Positions 9,198 through 20,400 are shown, numbered from the stretch's first letter. The stretch: DNA of 64,000 nucleotides from Methylococcaceae bacterium (GCA_016715325.1 JADKAL010000003.1:378510-442509); one strand, 5' to 3'. The notes: generated from the letters alone by a model not told the origin. Numbers and translations are program-made.

Positions 9198-10082
9198 ATG
9201 TCTTGGCATCAGGTTTCAGTAATCACAAGTGAGGATATAGCACCTCAAATTGCCGATTTTTTCAGCGAGCTCGGAGCTGTTTCCGTTACATACATGGACG
9301 CGGAAGACGAGCCGGTTTACGAACCTGCCATCGGCGAAACCAAGATATGGACTAGAACGAAAGTTATCGCGTTGTATGAACTAAGCGCAGATCCTGCAGT
9401 TATAAGAAGTAAGGCGCTCAAACGATTTCAGCCGGATTCTCTGAAATATTGGGAATTTGAGATCATAGAAGATCAAGCTTGGGAACGTGCGTGGATGGAA
9501 TATTACCGGCCAATGAAATTTGCCGATAAACTGTGGGTCTGTCCGACCGGACAGGAGCAACACGAAGCCAATACGGTTTGCTTGATTCTCGATCCCGGCT
9601 TGGCTTTCGGTACCGGCACACACCCGACCACAGCGCTATGCCTTGAATGGTTGGCAAGCCATGATTTATACGGTAAGACCGTTATCGATTACGGTTGCGG
9701 ATCGGGAATACTCGCCATCGCAGCGCTACTTCTGGGCGCCGAAAAAGCGTATGCTATCGATATCGATCCACAGGCGATTACCGCCACGGAAGATAACGCG
9801 CAGAAAAATAACGTCTCGGAAAAAATTGTTTGTAGTATGCCGGAACCTTTCAGTCGCGACAGCATAAAAGCGGATGTTGTTCTGGCTAATATTTTGGCAA
9901 AACCGCTTATCGAGATGGCGGGGCAGATTGCGGGCCTTTTAATGTCGGGCGGGGAGCTAGTATTATCGGGTATTCTTGCCGAGCAAGCCGATTCAGTCGT
10001 CGGCGCTTACCGACCTTTTTTAGCGCTCAATAAGCCCGAACAAAAGGAAGATTGGGTTAGATTGGCAGGTATTCATTGCTAA
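9198..10082 (+). CDS. prmA: Ribosomal protein L11 methyltransferase
   Basis: PrmA trimethylates ribosomal protein L11. The 294-residue protein has the L11-recognition N-terminal domain (about 1-100) and a class I methyltransferase domain with the SAM-binding motif VIDYGCGSGILAIAAL (about residues 160-175), GLAFGTGTHPTTALCL before it and the catalytic-loop motif VLANILAKPL. The position downstream of accBC is conserved in gammaproteobacteria. Seven bases separate it from the next gene. Confidence 0.95.
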   Translation: MSWHQVSVITSEDIAPQIADFFSELGAVSVTYMDAEDEPVYEPAIGETKIWTRTKVIALYELSADPAVIRSKALKRFQPDSLKYWEFEIIEDQAWERAWMEYYRPMKFADKLWVCPTGQEQHEANTVCLILDPGLAFGTGTHPTTALCLEWLASHDLYGKTVIDYGCGSGILAIAALLLGAEKAYAIDIDPQAITATEDNAQKNNVSEKIVCSMPEPFSRDSIKADVVLANILAKPLIEMAGQIAGLLMSGGELVLSGILAEQADSVVGAYRPFLALNKPEQKEDWVRLAGIHC

Positions 10083-10088
10083 ACGCAG

Positions 10089-10895
10089 ATGTTTACTCAA
10101 TGTCCAGATTGCCGCAAAACTTATCCTATTACAAAAAAGCAACTGCGCGGAAAAAAGGGCAAGCTATATTGTACCGATTGTAAAAAAAAGTTTAATGCCA
10201 GCGAGTTGCTGAATCAAACATCGACCGCGTTACAAGTGGAAGCTAAGGCTGAGTATCGTTCCGTAGTCGATTCTAGTGGTGATTCAATTGAGAAAATTCA
10301 TCCGGAAATCAATGCATTTCCTGCCGATATAAGTAGTTTTCTAAGAAACCGGATCGAGGATAAGGCTAATACTCAGATTTACGAAGTAGAATCCTCGCTT
10401 GATAAGTTGCCTTGGGAAACGGATAAATCTCCATTCGCAGTAAACTGGTTTGCGGGATCAGTTTTAGGCTGCCTGCTTTTGCTCGGACAAATAGTTTATT
10501 TCGAAGCCGGACATTTAAGTCAAAATGCCAGTTATCGTCCTAAAATACAGAAATTAGTCCGATTGTTTGGTTATGAATTAGCTGTTTACGAAAACTTACT
10601 TGAATTCGAAGTATTACAAAGTTCTTTAAATCCGGAAGAAAACAATAGCTATTTGTTTAAGGCGATTATCAATAATCAGGCGGCTTTTAAACAGCGGTTG
10701 CCCTTCATTAAACTGGCTTTGTTGGATTTTAACGAACAACCGTTTGCCGAACGGATTTTCTCGCCCGAACAATATATGTCCGAAAATAAGCGGACAGCTT
10801 TATTTATCGAGCCTGATGAAACAATACAGGCAAACCTGAAAATTGCCGCGCCGAGAACAATGATCGGCGGTTATCATTTTGATTTAATCTACTAG
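10089..10895 (+). CDS. Zinc-ribbon / DUF3426 membrane protein
   Basis: A 268-residue protein. Residues 1-40 form an MJ0042-type zinc ribbon with CPDC and CTDC knuckles. A single hydrophobic segment, about residues 118-140 (WFAGSVLGCLLLLGQIVYF), is a membrane anchor. The remaining about 125 residues match the DUF3426 pattern, ending in a beta-rich part (LFIEPDETIQANLKIAAP). Proteins of this build commonly follow prmA in gammaproteobacteria; their function is unknown. The layout predicts a cytoplasmic zinc ribbon and a periplasmic C-terminal domain. Confidence 0.75.
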   Translation: MFTQCPDCRKTYPITKKQLRGKKGKLYCTDCKKKFNASELLNQTSTALQVEAKAEYRSVVDSSGDSIEKIHPEINAFPADISSFLRNRIEDKANTQIYEVESSLDKLPWETDKSPFAVNWFAGSVLGCLLLLGQIVYFEAGHLSQNASYRPKIQKLVRLFGYELAVYENLLEFEVLQSSLNPEENNSYLFKAIINNQAAFKQRLPFIKLALLDFNEQPFAERIFSPEQYMSENKRTALFIEPDETIQANLKIAAPRTMIGGYHFDLIY

Positions 10896-10901
10896 CTAAT
10901 A

Positions 10902-12098
10902 ATGGCCTACGCCGAAGTCCACCTTAAAAAAAACGAAGATAAACGATTGCGTCAAGGCCATTTATGGGTGTTTAGCAATGAGATAGATACTAAAAAGTCT
11001 CCGCTCGAACAATATGCGCCCGGCGATTTAGTCAATGTGCTCAACAACGAAGGCAAAATTTTGGGGACAGCCTATATAAACCCGAATAGTCTTGTTTGTG
11101 CACGGCTTTTATCCCGGAAATCCAATCTGAAAATCGGGAGCAATTTTTTTAAAGAACGGCTTACCACTGCGCTGTCGTTACGTGAAAAGCTTTTCGACCA
11201 TCCGTATTATCGTTTGGTCTATGGCGAAAGCGACGGTTTGCCGGGTTTGGTGATTGACCGTTTCGGCTCGGTTCTGTCCATACAAATTACGACAGTTGGG
11301 ATGGCGCTACGAAAAGACTTTCTCCTAACAGCTTTACAAGAGTTGTTAGCGCCGTCGGCTATTGTTTTCAAGAACGATAATAGTCAAAGAAGATTGGAAG
11401 GTTTGGACACGGAATCCGACGAGATCGTCGGAAAGCTATCCGAGCCGTTAATCATTGAAGAAAACGGTGCAAAATTCATTGTCGACATCCTCGGCGGACA
11501 GAAAACCGGCTGGTTTTACGATCATCGCGCGAGCAGGGCGCAATTAGCGTCGTTTGCTAAAGGTCTGCGGGTATTGGATTTGTTTTCCTATACCGGCGCA
11601 TGGTCTATACCGGCAGCTTTAAGCGGCGCAGCGGAAATAACCTGTGTCGATGCCTCGGATAACGCTTTAGGCTTGGCTTCGGAAAATGCTAAGCTCAATG
11701 GGGTTGAAGATAAAATGCGTTTTATTAAGAGCGATGTCTTCGATTTTCTTAAACTAGCGCGTCAGCAAGATCAACTTTATGACATAATAGTTCTTGATCC
11801 ACCCGCTTTAATTAAACGTAAAAAAGACTTTAAACAAGGGTATGAAGCGTATCGACGGTTGAATCACTTGTCGCTTCAGGTGCTTGCTAAGAACGGATTG
11901 TTAGTTTCGGCATCTTGTTCTCATCACCTAAGCGTAGACAATCTGCACGAAATATTACGATCTTCAGGGCGGCATATAGACCGGCATTTAACGTTTTTTT
12001 CATGCGGAGGACAAGGCGGGGATCACCCCATTGATCCTGCTATACCAGAAACAGCCTATTTGAAGACATTCTTTTGTGCAGTCTCCTCGAGCTTATAA
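10902..12098 (+). CDS. rlmI: 23S rRNA m5C methyltransferase, RlmI-type
   Basis: A 398-residue class I SAM-dependent methyltransferase with an N-terminal PUA domain (RLRQGHLWVFSNEI at the start), a central EEHUB-like domain, and a Rossmann domain holding VLDLFSYTGAWSIPAAL and the catalytic-region motif DIIVLDPPALIKRKKDF; a late Cys in VSASCSHHLS fits an m5C enzyme. E. coli RlmI modifies C1962 of 23S rRNA; this member is assigned by overall similarity, and a RlmI paralogue with other specificity is possible. It starts six bases after the DUF3426 gene. It is a local addition relative to the prmA-dusB order of Pseudomonas. Confidence 0.85.
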   Translation: MAYAEVHLKKNEDKRLRQGHLWVFSNEIDTKKSPLEQYAPGDLVNVLNNEGKILGTAYINPNSLVCARLLSRKSNLKIGSNFFKERLTTALSLREKLFDHPYYRLVYGESDGLPGLVIDRFGSVLSIQITTVGMALRKDFLLTALQELLAPSAIVFKNDNSQRRLEGLDTESDEIVGKLSEPLIIEENGAKFIVDILGGQKTGWFYDHRASRAQLASFAKGLRVLDLFSYTGAWSIPAALSGAAEITCVDASDNALGLASENAKLNGVEDKMRFIKSDVFDFLKLARQQDQLYDIIVLDPPALIKRKKDFKQGYEAYRRLNHLSLQVLAKNGLLVSASCSHHLSVDNLHEILRSSGRHIDRHLTFFSCGGQGGDHPIDPAIPETAYLKTFFCAVSSSL

Positions 12099-12116
12099 AG
12101 TCATTGAGGCATCATA

Positions 12117-12332
12117 ATGGTCACGGTAAAATATAAAAATGTCTGTGATTTGTGCGGTCAATCGGTTGCAATTAAAGGCTTGACATTAACGACGGAACAT
12201 AATATTTACAACTTCTGTTGTGCCGGTTGCCAAAGTATCTACAAATTAATTTATATCAATAACCGCGAGCAAGCGCCGGATCAGGCTAACGGTAATTCTA
12301 AAACAAACAATAAATCAAAAGAGGATAACTAA
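12117..12332 (+). CDS. Small cysteine-rich metal-binding-like protein
   Basis: A 71-residue protein with CDLCGQSV at residues 8-15 and FCCAGCQSIYKLIY at about 38-51. This pattern is that of the putative metal-binding domain found at the N-terminus of CcoI/FixI-type copper P-type ATPases, here as a free-standing protein. The C-terminus is polar and low in complexity. Metal binding, perhaps copper, is an inference from the motif. It lies directly before another Cys-containing small gene (gap three bases), suggesting a joint role. Confidence 0.6.
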   Translation: MVTVKYKNVCDLCGQSVAIKGLTLTTEHNIYNFCCAGCQSIYKLIYINNREQAPDQANGNSKTNNKSKEDN

Positions 12333-12335
12333 CAC

Positions 12336-12872
12336 ATGAAAGCTTGCGAAACCTGTTCAGGACGCGCTGAAATCGGCAGTAACCATAAACAAATGCCGGT
12401 ATGGCGAAGAGCGGTCGGTTTATTTTTCGTTTACGCGCCGATAGTTACATTACCGTTTGTCTTCGCTAGCGCGTACATGACTTATTTTCACCTTTGGATG
12501 ATCGGCGGGAAAAATATTAAAAAGTTTACCGATTTTCTTCCGGACAGAAACAGTCATCGTTACACCATGAAAAACCAGATTACGATGGATGGGACATTCA
12601 AGCTTAGTCTCGCCCAATCAAAACTGTATTGGATATTAAACTGCACTTGGTACTGTCCCGTGAGCGTTGCCGTATTCGAATGGCATGCCTATATGGTTAA
12701 GATCGTCGAAAATTGGTGGTGTCCGTTTACCCACAGTAAAAAAGAAGGCTATGCCAATGCCAAAATAGACAAATCCTTTTGGCATATCTACCAAGAAGAC
12801 ATCGTTAAATTAGAAGTTTCCGACAGAGACAATCCAATCTGGAATGTCGATGCCGATAAAGAAACTAAATAG
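12336..12872 (+). CDS. Conserved-looking membrane protein of unknown function
   Basis: A 178-residue protein that I do not recognise. It starts with CETC (residues 3-6), has a long hydrophobic stretch at about residues 25-58 (VGLFFVYAPIVTLPFVFASA), and a second moderately hydrophobic region near residues 95-120 containing CTWYCPVSVA. The C-terminus is charged. Two Cys pairs and the metal-binding-like neighbour just upstream suggest a metal or redox role at the membrane, but this is inference. Confidence 0.5.
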   Translation: MKACETCSGRAEIGSNHKQMPVWRRAVGLFFVYAPIVTLPFVFASAYMTYFHLWMIGGKNIKKFTDFLPDRNSHRYTMKNQITMDGTFKLSLAQSKLYWILNCTWYCPVSVAVFEWHAYMVKIVENWWCPFTHSKKEGYANAKIDKSFWHIYQEDIVKLEVSDRDNPIWNVDADKETK

Positions 12873-12916
12873 CACTCAGTTATGAGACGAATTTTTAACG
12901 AAAGTCGGTAACTGAT

Positions 12917-13879
12917 TTGAAGATCGGCAATTATCAACTGCCTAATCGATTTATACTGGCGCCAATGGCCGGTATCAGCGACCGGCCGTTTCGTTCGATC
13001 TGTAAAGATTTCGGTGCGGGATTCGCGGTCTCCGAGATGGTGGCGTCAAATCCCGCTTTACGAGACAATAAAAAAACGCTTTTGAAAGCCGATCATGACG
13101 GAGAACAAGGCTTATGTTCCGTGCAGATCGTCGGTACCGAACCTAACGAGATGGCTGAGGCCGCCGTTTATAATGTCGAATGCGGCGCAAAAATAATCGA
13201 TATTAATATGGGTTGTCCTGCCAAAAAAGTATGTTCAAAGGCGGCGGGTTCGGCATTGTTAAAAGACGTTGAATTGGTCAAGAGAATTCTAGATTCTGTG
13301 GTAAATGCCGTTGACGTCCCGGTTACGCTCAAAATTCGCACAGGATGGGATATTCAAAACCGGAATGCAGTGGAAATCGCGCAAATCGCTGAAAAGGCCG
13401 GCATTGCAGCGCTAACCGTTCACGGTCGGACGCGTGCTTGTAAGTTTGAGGGCACCGCAGAATATGAAACCATTAAAAACGTAAAACAAGCCGTAAAAAT
13501 ACCTGTTATAGCAAACGGGGATATAGATTCGGCGCCAAAAGCTAGGCTGGTTCTGGAAGCGACAGGCGTCGATGCCGTTATGATCGGACGGGCTGCCCAA
13601 GGCAATCCTTGGTTATTTAAACAAATCGAACATTACGCCAATTTTGACGAACTAATAGAAAAGCCTTCTATGACTGTTATTTACAATACAATCGTTCAAC
13701 ATTTGGAAAAGCTTTACAGTTTTTACGGCGACTGTCTCGGTGTTAAGATAGCCCGAAAGCACATCGGATGGTATTTTAAAAATTTGGAATTTAACAATAC
13801 CGAACTAAAAGCCAATATTAATCAGGCGATACTACCTACACAGCAAATGCTGCTCGTTAAATCGGCTTTTACTCTCTAA
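12917..13879 (+). CDS. dusB: tRNA-dihydrouridine synthase B
   Basis: FMN-dependent reduction of uridine in tRNA. The 320-residue protein has the FMN-barrel start LAPMAGISDRPFRSICKDFG, the DINMGCPAKKV motif with the catalytic cysteine, LKIRTGWD, and AALTVHGRTR, followed by GNGDI-like IANGDIDS and IGRAAQGNPW. A TTG start at 12917 gives the family's usual KIGNYQLPN beginning. It is followed after 17 bases by fis, the classic dusB-fis operon of gammaproteobacteria. Confidence 0.94.
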   Translation: MKIGNYQLPNRFILAPMAGISDRPFRSICKDFGAGFAVSEMVASNPALRDNKKTLLKADHDGEQGLCSVQIVGTEPNEMAEAAVYNVECGAKIIDINMGCPAKKVCSKAAGSALLKDVELVKRILDSVVNAVDVPVTLKIRTGWDIQNRNAVEIAQIAEKAGIAALTVHGRTRACKFEGTAEYETIKNVKQAVKIPVIANGDIDSAPKARLVLEATGVDAVMIGRAAQGNPWLFKQIEHYANFDELIEKPSMTVIYNTIVQHLEKLYSFYGDCLGVKIARKHIGWYFKNLEFNNTELKANINQAILPTQQMLLVKSAFTL

Positions 13880-13896
13880 CTAAACATATCTCTTGC

Positions 13897-14184
13897 GTGA
13901 TGGATACTTCCTTTGAAGGCAATAAAGTCATTGAAGAAAATGTAAATTTGAGCTTGTGTACGCCATTGTCGGTGCATGTCAAACAAACCGTTTCGCGCTA
14001 TTTGGAACAGTTAAACGGGCATGACGTTTTGGATCTATATGAAATGGTATTATCCGAAGTAGAAAAACCGCTTTTACAAGCGGCATTGGAGCATTCGGGC
14101 CATAATCAAAGTAAAGCGGCAAAAATGTTAGGTTTAAGTCGTAGCACCCTACGGAAAAAAATGGAATTTTACGGTCTCGCATAA
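13897..14184 (+). CDS. fis: DNA-binding protein Fis
   Basis: A 95-residue nucleoid protein. The C-terminal half carries the Fis helix-turn-helix (HSGHNQSKAAKMLGLSRSTL, residues about 68-87). The N-terminal half forms the dimer and activation region and is the variable part. Fis bends DNA, activates rRNA and tRNA promoters and aids some site-specific recombinations. Length and the dusB partner are as expected. Confidence 0.95.
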   Translation: MMDTSFEGNKVIEENVNLSLCTPLSVHVKQTVSRYLEQLNGHDVLDLYEMVLSEVEKPLLQAALEHSGHNQSKAAKMLGLSRSTLRKKMEFYGLA

Positions 14185-14287
14185 CTTTAAGATCGGTTCA
14201 TACAGCGATTAAAGCGGCTTTCTAAGTACACATCACTTTTTAAACAATAAGTTAAATCCTTCATCTTTTTTCTAATAGTCTTGCCGA

Positions 14288-15844
14288 ATGAAAAAAAAAA
14301 TAACTCGAGCACTAGTAAGTGTCTCAGACAAATCGAATATCGTCGATTTCTGCCGTGAACTTAGTCAATTAGGTATAGAAATTCTCTCTACCGGCGGGAC
14401 TGCAAAGTTGCTTGCCCGGAATCAAATCGATGTTGTCGAAGTTGCCGATTACACCGGTTTCCCTGAAATGATGGATGGGCGGGTAAAAACATTACACCCT
14501 AAAATTCACGGCGGCATTTTGGGGCGGCGAGGTATCGACGATGCGGTTATGAAAGCCAATTCAATAAACCCGATCGATATGGTGGTGGTTAACTTATATC
14601 CGTTCGAACAGACTATCGCATCCCCGGATCGCGATTTAGAAACGGCTATAGAAAATATCGACATCGGCGGGCCGACTATGATTCGCGCCGCGGCTAAAAA
14701 CTATAACGATGTTGCCGTCATTGTGAATCCTTCCGATTACAACAAAACGCTTGAAGAACTGAAAGCGGAGGATGGGCTTTCGCAGCAAACCCGTTTTGAA
14801 TTGGCCTTAAAATGTTTCAATCATACCGCCCATTACGATACGGCCATTGCAACTTATTTGTCTAAAGTTAATGGGGAAGAATTTCCGGAAACTTTGAACT
14901 TACAATTTTCTTTGAGTCAAGCCATGCGCTATGGCGAAAATCCGCATCAAAATGCAGCTTTTTATTGCGAATCGAATCCCGAAACCGGAACAATAGGATC
15001 GGCAAAACAACTACAAGGCAAAGATTTGTCCTTTAATAATATAGCCGATGCGGATGCGGCGTTGGAATGTGTCAAATCATTTTCCGAGCAACCGACCTGT
15101 GTGATTGTCAAGCACGCCAATCCTTGCGGGGTAGCGGAATCCGACACCCTGCTTGAAGCCTACGAAAAAGCCTATGCAACCGATCCGACTTCAGCATTCG
15201 GCGGCATCATCGCCTTCAATCGAGAGTTGGATGTGCAAACGGCGGCCGAAATAATAAAACGTCAATTTGTCGAAGTTATTATTGCACCGGTTATCAGTCA
15301 AGACGCGCAAACGGTATTGGCAGGCAAAGCCAATATTAGAGTTCTTCAGTGCGGTCGATTTACCGAAAGTCATCATGCCGTCTTGGATCTGAAGAAAATA
15401 AGCGGCGGCTTGCTTGTTCAGGAAAAAGATCACGGACGGGTCGAGTTCGGTGATTTAAAGGTTGTGAGCGCGCGACAGCCGACTGACGACGAATTTAAAG
15501 ATATGATGTTCGCTTGGAAAGTCGCAAAATTCGTCAAATCGAATGCTATTGTTTACGCCAAGAAAGGGCAGACTATCGGGGTCGGCGCCGGTCAGATGAG
15601 CCGAGTTTATTCGGCCAAAATCGCCGGAATTAAAGCGGCCGACGAAGGTTTGATCGTTGCGGGTTCCGCGATGGCGTCGGATGCTTTTTTTCCATTCAGG
15701 GACGGTATCGATTCGGCGGCAGCCGCCGGTATAACCGCCATTATTCAACCCGGCGGGTCTATGCGCGATAACGAAGTGATCGACGCAGCGAATGAACATA
15801 ACATCGCTATGGTATTTACCGGAATGCGTCATTTCAGGCATTAA
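14288..15844 (+). CDS. purH: Bifunctional AICAR transformylase / IMP cyclohydrolase
   Basis: Last two steps of IMP synthesis. The 518-residue protein has the cyclohydrolase domain first (residues about 1-195: [37 protein letters not shown]) and the transformylase domain after it ([24 protein letters not shown] with the catalytic Lys-His, and [11 protein letters not shown]). The C-terminus GMRHFRH is typical. purD follows, as in Pseudomonas. Confidence 0.96.
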   Translation: MKKKITRALVSVSDKSNIVDFCRELSQLGIEILSTGGTAKLLARNQIDVVEVADYTGFPEMMDGRVKTLHPKIHGGILGRRGIDDAVMKANSINPIDMVVVNLYPFEQTIASPDRDLETAIENIDIGGPTMIRAAAKNYNDVAVIVNPSDYNKTLEELKAEDGLSQQTRFELALKCFNHTAHYDTAIATYLSKVNGEEFPETLNLQFSLSQAMRYGENPHQNAAFYCESNPETGTIGSAKQLQGKDLSFNNIADADAALECVKSFSEQPTCVIVKHANPCGVAESDTLLEAYEKAYATDPTSAFGGIIAFNRELDVQTAAEIIKRQFVEVIIAPVISQDAQTVLAGKANIRVLQCGRFTESHHAVLDLKKISGGLLVQEKDHGRVEFGDLKVVSARQPTDDEFKDMMFAWKVAKFVKSNAIVYAKKGQTIGVGAGQMSRVYSAKIAGIKAADEGLIVAGSAMASDAFFPFRDGIDSAAAAGITAIIQPGGSMRDNEVIDAANEHNIAMVFTGMRHFRH

Positions 15845-15902
15845 GCGAAGTCTGGGAAGTATTCGAGTTTAACGCTGATTAAATCTAACTTAGATCGTAA
15901 CT

Positions 15903-17178
15903 ATGAAAATTCTTATTGTCGGAAGCGGCGGACGCGAACACGCCTTGGCTTGGAAAGCTAAACAATCTCCTAAAGTTACCAAGGTATTTGTCGCCCCTGG
16001 AAATGCCGGAACTGCGCTGGAAGCAGGTCTTGAAAATATCGCCATCGCGGCAACGGAGATTGAAAAGCTGATCGTATTTGCGACAGAGGAAGGGATCGAT
16101 TTGACTATCATCGGGCCGGAAGTTCCGCTGACGATGGGTATCGTAGACAGTTTTCAACAAGCCGGTCTGCAGTGTTTCGGACCGACCGCACAAGCGGCGC
16201 AGCTTGAAGGTTCCAAGCGTTTTTGCAAAGACTTCATGGTTAAATACGGCATCCCCACGGCTAAATACCGAAGCTTTACCGATCAAAATGAGGCTATTTC
16301 GTACATCAAGCAAGAAGGCGCACCGATTGTAGTCAAAGCCGATGGCTTGGCCGCCGGAAAAGGCGTGGTCGTTGCGCAAACCGAAGCAGAAGCCATCGAT
16401 GCGGTTTTAGACATGCTTTCCGGTAACGCATTCGGTTCAGCCGGAAGCCGGGTCGTCATCGAAGAGTTTTTACAAGGCGAAGAAGCGAGTTTTATTGTGA
16501 TTGCCGATGGGAATCAGGCCTTAGCAATGGCGACATCGCAAGATCATAAGGCGCGTGATAATGGGGATAAAGGTCCTAATACCGGCGGCATGGGGGCTTA
16601 TTCGCCGGCTCCGGTTGTAACGCCTGAAATTCATCGGCGCGTGATGAATGACGTTATTAACCCGACCTTAGCCGGTATGATCGCAGATGGTAATCCTTAT
16701 GTCGGTTTTCTGTATGCAGGGTTGATGATCGCGCCGGACGGCGCTATTAAAGTGCTGGAATACAATTGCCGCTTCGGTGATCCTGAAACTCAGCCTATCA
16801 TGATGCGGCTAAAAAGCGATTTGGTCGAGCTATGCGAAGCCGCATTATCCGGTAAGCTCGATCAAACTAGCACCGATTGGGACGATAGAGCGGCTTTAGG
16901 CGTAGTAATGGCGGCGGGCGGTTATCCCGATAGCTACAAGCAAGGCGCGGAAATTAGCGGCTTGCCGCTACAAGAAATGGAAGCTACTAAGGTTTTCCAT
17001 GCCGGTACCCAATTGCTAGGCAATTCTGTTGTCACTTCGGGCGGTCGTGTACTCTGTGTCTGCGCCTTGGGCGATACGATCAAAAGAAGCTCAGGCAAAA
17101 GCCTACGATTTAGTCGATACAATTCAGTGGGACAATGTTTATTACCGTACGGATATCGGTTTTAAAGGGATAAATTAA
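15903..17178 (+). pseudogene. purD: Phosphoribosylamine-glycine ligase with a late one-base frameshift
   Basis: PurD joins glycine to phosphoribosylamine in purine synthesis. The ATP-grasp protein is normal through codon 393: VGSGGREHALAWK, the PIVVKADGLAAGKGVV lid, NTGGMGAYSPAP and EYNCRFGDPETQP. Then the frame shifts at an AAAA run (17082-17085) and ends early at 17165 with an unrelated tail. Dropping one A restores EAQAKAYDLVDTIQWDNVYY and the usual end, with a stop at 17176-17178, about 424 residues. Only the last about 30 residues are affected. Because the enzyme is needed for purine prototrophy, a consensus error is the likely cause. Confidence 0.92.
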
Positions 17179-17286
17179 GGCCGAACGATAGTTTTGCTAT
17201 CGCTAATTCAAATAAACCGGCTAATAAAGACTCACGAAGTCTACCGGAAATTTACAGGTGCGTTGTTTGTTTAGACTTTGCGCTCT

Positions 17287-17300
17287 TTGATCTATATCAA
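17287..17300. promoter_or_regulatory. FNR/ANR-type site upstream of nifJ
   Basis: TTGATCTATATCAA matches the FNR consensus TTGAT-N4-ATCAA exactly. A plausible -10 (TATATC) lies at 17321-17326, putting a start near 17333-17335, so the site centre is at about -41, the spacing of class II FNR activation. The gene downstream is an oxygen-sensitive, anaerobic-type enzyme, which fits. Confidence 0.75.
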
Positions 17301-17429
17301 TGTTCGTTTTTGTTAAAAGTTATATCTTAATCAACGTAATTTCATTGTATTAAAAAAATAGAGAGGCTAATTGACTTTCTTGTACATTGAAAACGAAGCG
17401 TGTTTCAGCCCTTCCGGAAGAATATTAAG

Positions 17430-20400
17430 ATGTTCAAACAGCACTCACTCACCATCGACGGCAATCAAGCAGTCGCCATGGTTGCCCATAAATTAAACGA
17501 AATGATCGCCATATACCCGATTACGCCGTCTTCTGCAATGGGCGAATGGGCGGACGAATGGTCTTCTCGCGGACAAACGAATTTATGGGAAACCGTCCCG
17601 GAAGTCATTGAAATGCAAAGTGAAGGTGGCGCAGCTGGCGCCATCCACGGTGCTTTGCAAGCCGGTGCTTTGGCGACGACCTTTACCGCTTCGCAAGGCT
17701 TGCTGTTGATGCTGCCTAATATGTACAAGATTGCGGGCGAATTGACTCCCACGGTGTTTCATATTGCCGCCCGCTCGCTGGCCTGCCAGGGCTTGTCCAT
17801 TTTCGGCGACCATAGCGATGTGATGTCGGCCCGGATGACCGGGTTTGCGATGCTGTGTTCCAACTCCCCTCAAGAAGCGATGGATTTTGCGTTAATAGCA
17901 CAAGCCGCCAGTCTGGAAGGCCGAATTCCGGTGATGCATTTCTTCGACGGTTTCAGGACTTCGCACGAAGTCGCCAAGATTACCGCCATTGAAGATAGTG
18001 TCTTGCGTACCATGATTGATCAACAATGGATAACGGCGCATAAAAACCGAGCGTTAACGCCGGATAAGCCGGTGTTACGGGGTACGGCGCAAAACCCCGA
18101 CGTTTATTTTCAGGCGCGGGAAACGGTCAATCCTTACTACCATGTGTTTCCGGACATAGTCCAAAATGCCATGAATAAATTTGCCACGTTAACCGGAAGG
18201 CAATACCGCTTATTTGATTATGTCGGTTCGGAACAGGCCGATCGGGTTGTCATCATTATGGGTTCGGGTGCTGAGGCGGTATCGGAAACGATAGATTATC
18301 TCAATCGTCAGGGCGAAGCCTTAGGCTTGCTTAAAGTAAGGCTGTATCGCCCATTCGATGCCAAGAACTTGCTCGCAGCCTTGCCAGCGTCTTGTCGAAA
18401 AATAGCAGTGCTCGACCGCACCAAAGAACCGGGTGCTGACGGTGAACCGCTATACAAGGATGTGGTAGCAGCCATTGCAACTAATGCGATGAGTCCGTCA
18501 CCAAAGTTTGCCGTGCTTCCTAAAATTGTCGGAGGGCGTTATGGTTTATCGTCAAAGGAGTTTACGCCTGGGATGATTAAGGCTGTGTTTGATGAACTGA
18601 AAAAAGACCAGCCGAAAAACAATTTCACTATCGGCATCCACGACGATGTAACTCATACCAGCCTGAAATGGGATCCTGCATACCGAACCGATGCACACAA
18701 CGGTACTTTCCAGGCACTATTTTACGGCCTCGGTAGCGACGGCACGGTCAGCGCCAATAAAAATACGATTAAGATTATTGGCGAGGATACTGATCTCTAT
18801 GCGCAAGGCTATTTTGTCTACGATTCTAAAAAATCCGGCGCGGTTACCGTTTCGCACTTGCGATTCGGCCCAAGTCCAATCCGTTCGACGTATCTGATTG
18901 GCGAGAACGATGCGGATTTTATCGGTTGCCATCAGACGATTTTTTTAGAGCGTTATCCTATGCTAGATAACGCCACCAACAACGCAGTTTTCCTGCTCAA
19001 TTCCGCAGAATCGCCTGATATAGTTTGGGATTCGTTGCCGCGAAAAATGCAGCAACAGATGATTGCCAAAAAAATCCGCTTTTATGTCATCGACGGTTAT
19101 GCAGTCGCCGAAAAAAGCGGCATGGGCAAACGCATCAATACCATCATGCAAACCTGTTTTTTTGCCATTTCCGGCGTGTTACCGCAAGCGCAGGCTATAA
19201 TAGCCATTAAACAAGCGGTGGAAAAAACCTACGGTAAAAAAGGCCAACGCATTGTCGACATCAATTTCAAGGCTATCGATGAAACTGTCGCAAGTCTGCA
19301 TCAAGTGCCGATTCCTACGGCTATCACCAGCAATTTTGATATCCGCTCCTTAATTCAGGATTCCGCGCCAACCTTTATCAAACAAGTCACTGGTGAAATT
19401 ATTGCCGGGCGGGGCGATTGGTTGCCGGTCAGCGCGATGCCTGTCGACGGCACGTTCCCAACCGGTACAGCCGCTTATGAAAAGCGCAATTTAGCACTGG
19501 AAATTCCAGTGTGGGAAACCGATTTATGCACCCAATGCGGCAAATGCGTGATGGTTTGCCCGCATGGCGTCATCCGCAGTAAAATCTATTCGACTGACCT
19601 GTTACAAAACGCTCCGGCGACGTTTAAACAGGCGTCGATGTTGGGCAAAGACTTTCCTGCCGGGCTTTCGATGACCTATCAAGTCGCGCCGGAGGATTGC
19701 ACGGGCTGTACCTTATGCGTCGATATTTGTCCGATACGGGATAAATCCAACGCCAGCCGAAAGGCATTGAATATGCATCCGCAACCGGCTTTACGCGAGT
19801 CCGAACGGGAAAACTGGGACTTTTTTTTAAGACTCCCAGAATATGACCGCCGTTTGATAAAATCAAATACCATCAAAGGCTCAATGGTCATGCAACCGTT
19901 ATTTGAGTTTTCCGGCGCGTGTGTCGGCTGCGGCGAAACGCCGTATTTAAAACTGGCGTCGCAACTCTTCGGCGACCGGATGATCGTTGCCAACGCCACC
20001 GGTTGCTCATCCATCTACGGCGGCAATTTACCAACAACGCCGTGGACAAAAAATGCAGATGGACGCGGTCCCGCTTGGAGTAATTCCTTGTTTGAAGACA
20101 ATGCCGAATTCGGCTTAGGCATCCGTATCGCATTGGATAAGCAAAACGAACAGGCTAAAGAATTGTTAACTTCGCTTGCTGCGCAACTTGGTAATGATCG
20201 AGTTAATGTTATTTTGAATGCCGACCAGTCCGATGAAGCCGGTATTTATGAACAACGAGAACGGATAACCGAACTCAAGCAACACTTGCAAGGCTTAACC
20301 GAACCCGCCGCTCAAACCTTGTTGCAACTCGCCGACCATTTATGCAAAAAAAGCGTCTGGATTGTCGGCGGCGACGGTTGGGCTTATGACATCGGTTATG

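Noticed and set aside
17186..17202. Small hairpin CGATAG-TTTTG-CTATCG after purD as a terminator
   Set aside because: Only six base pairs and no T-run; too weak to list.
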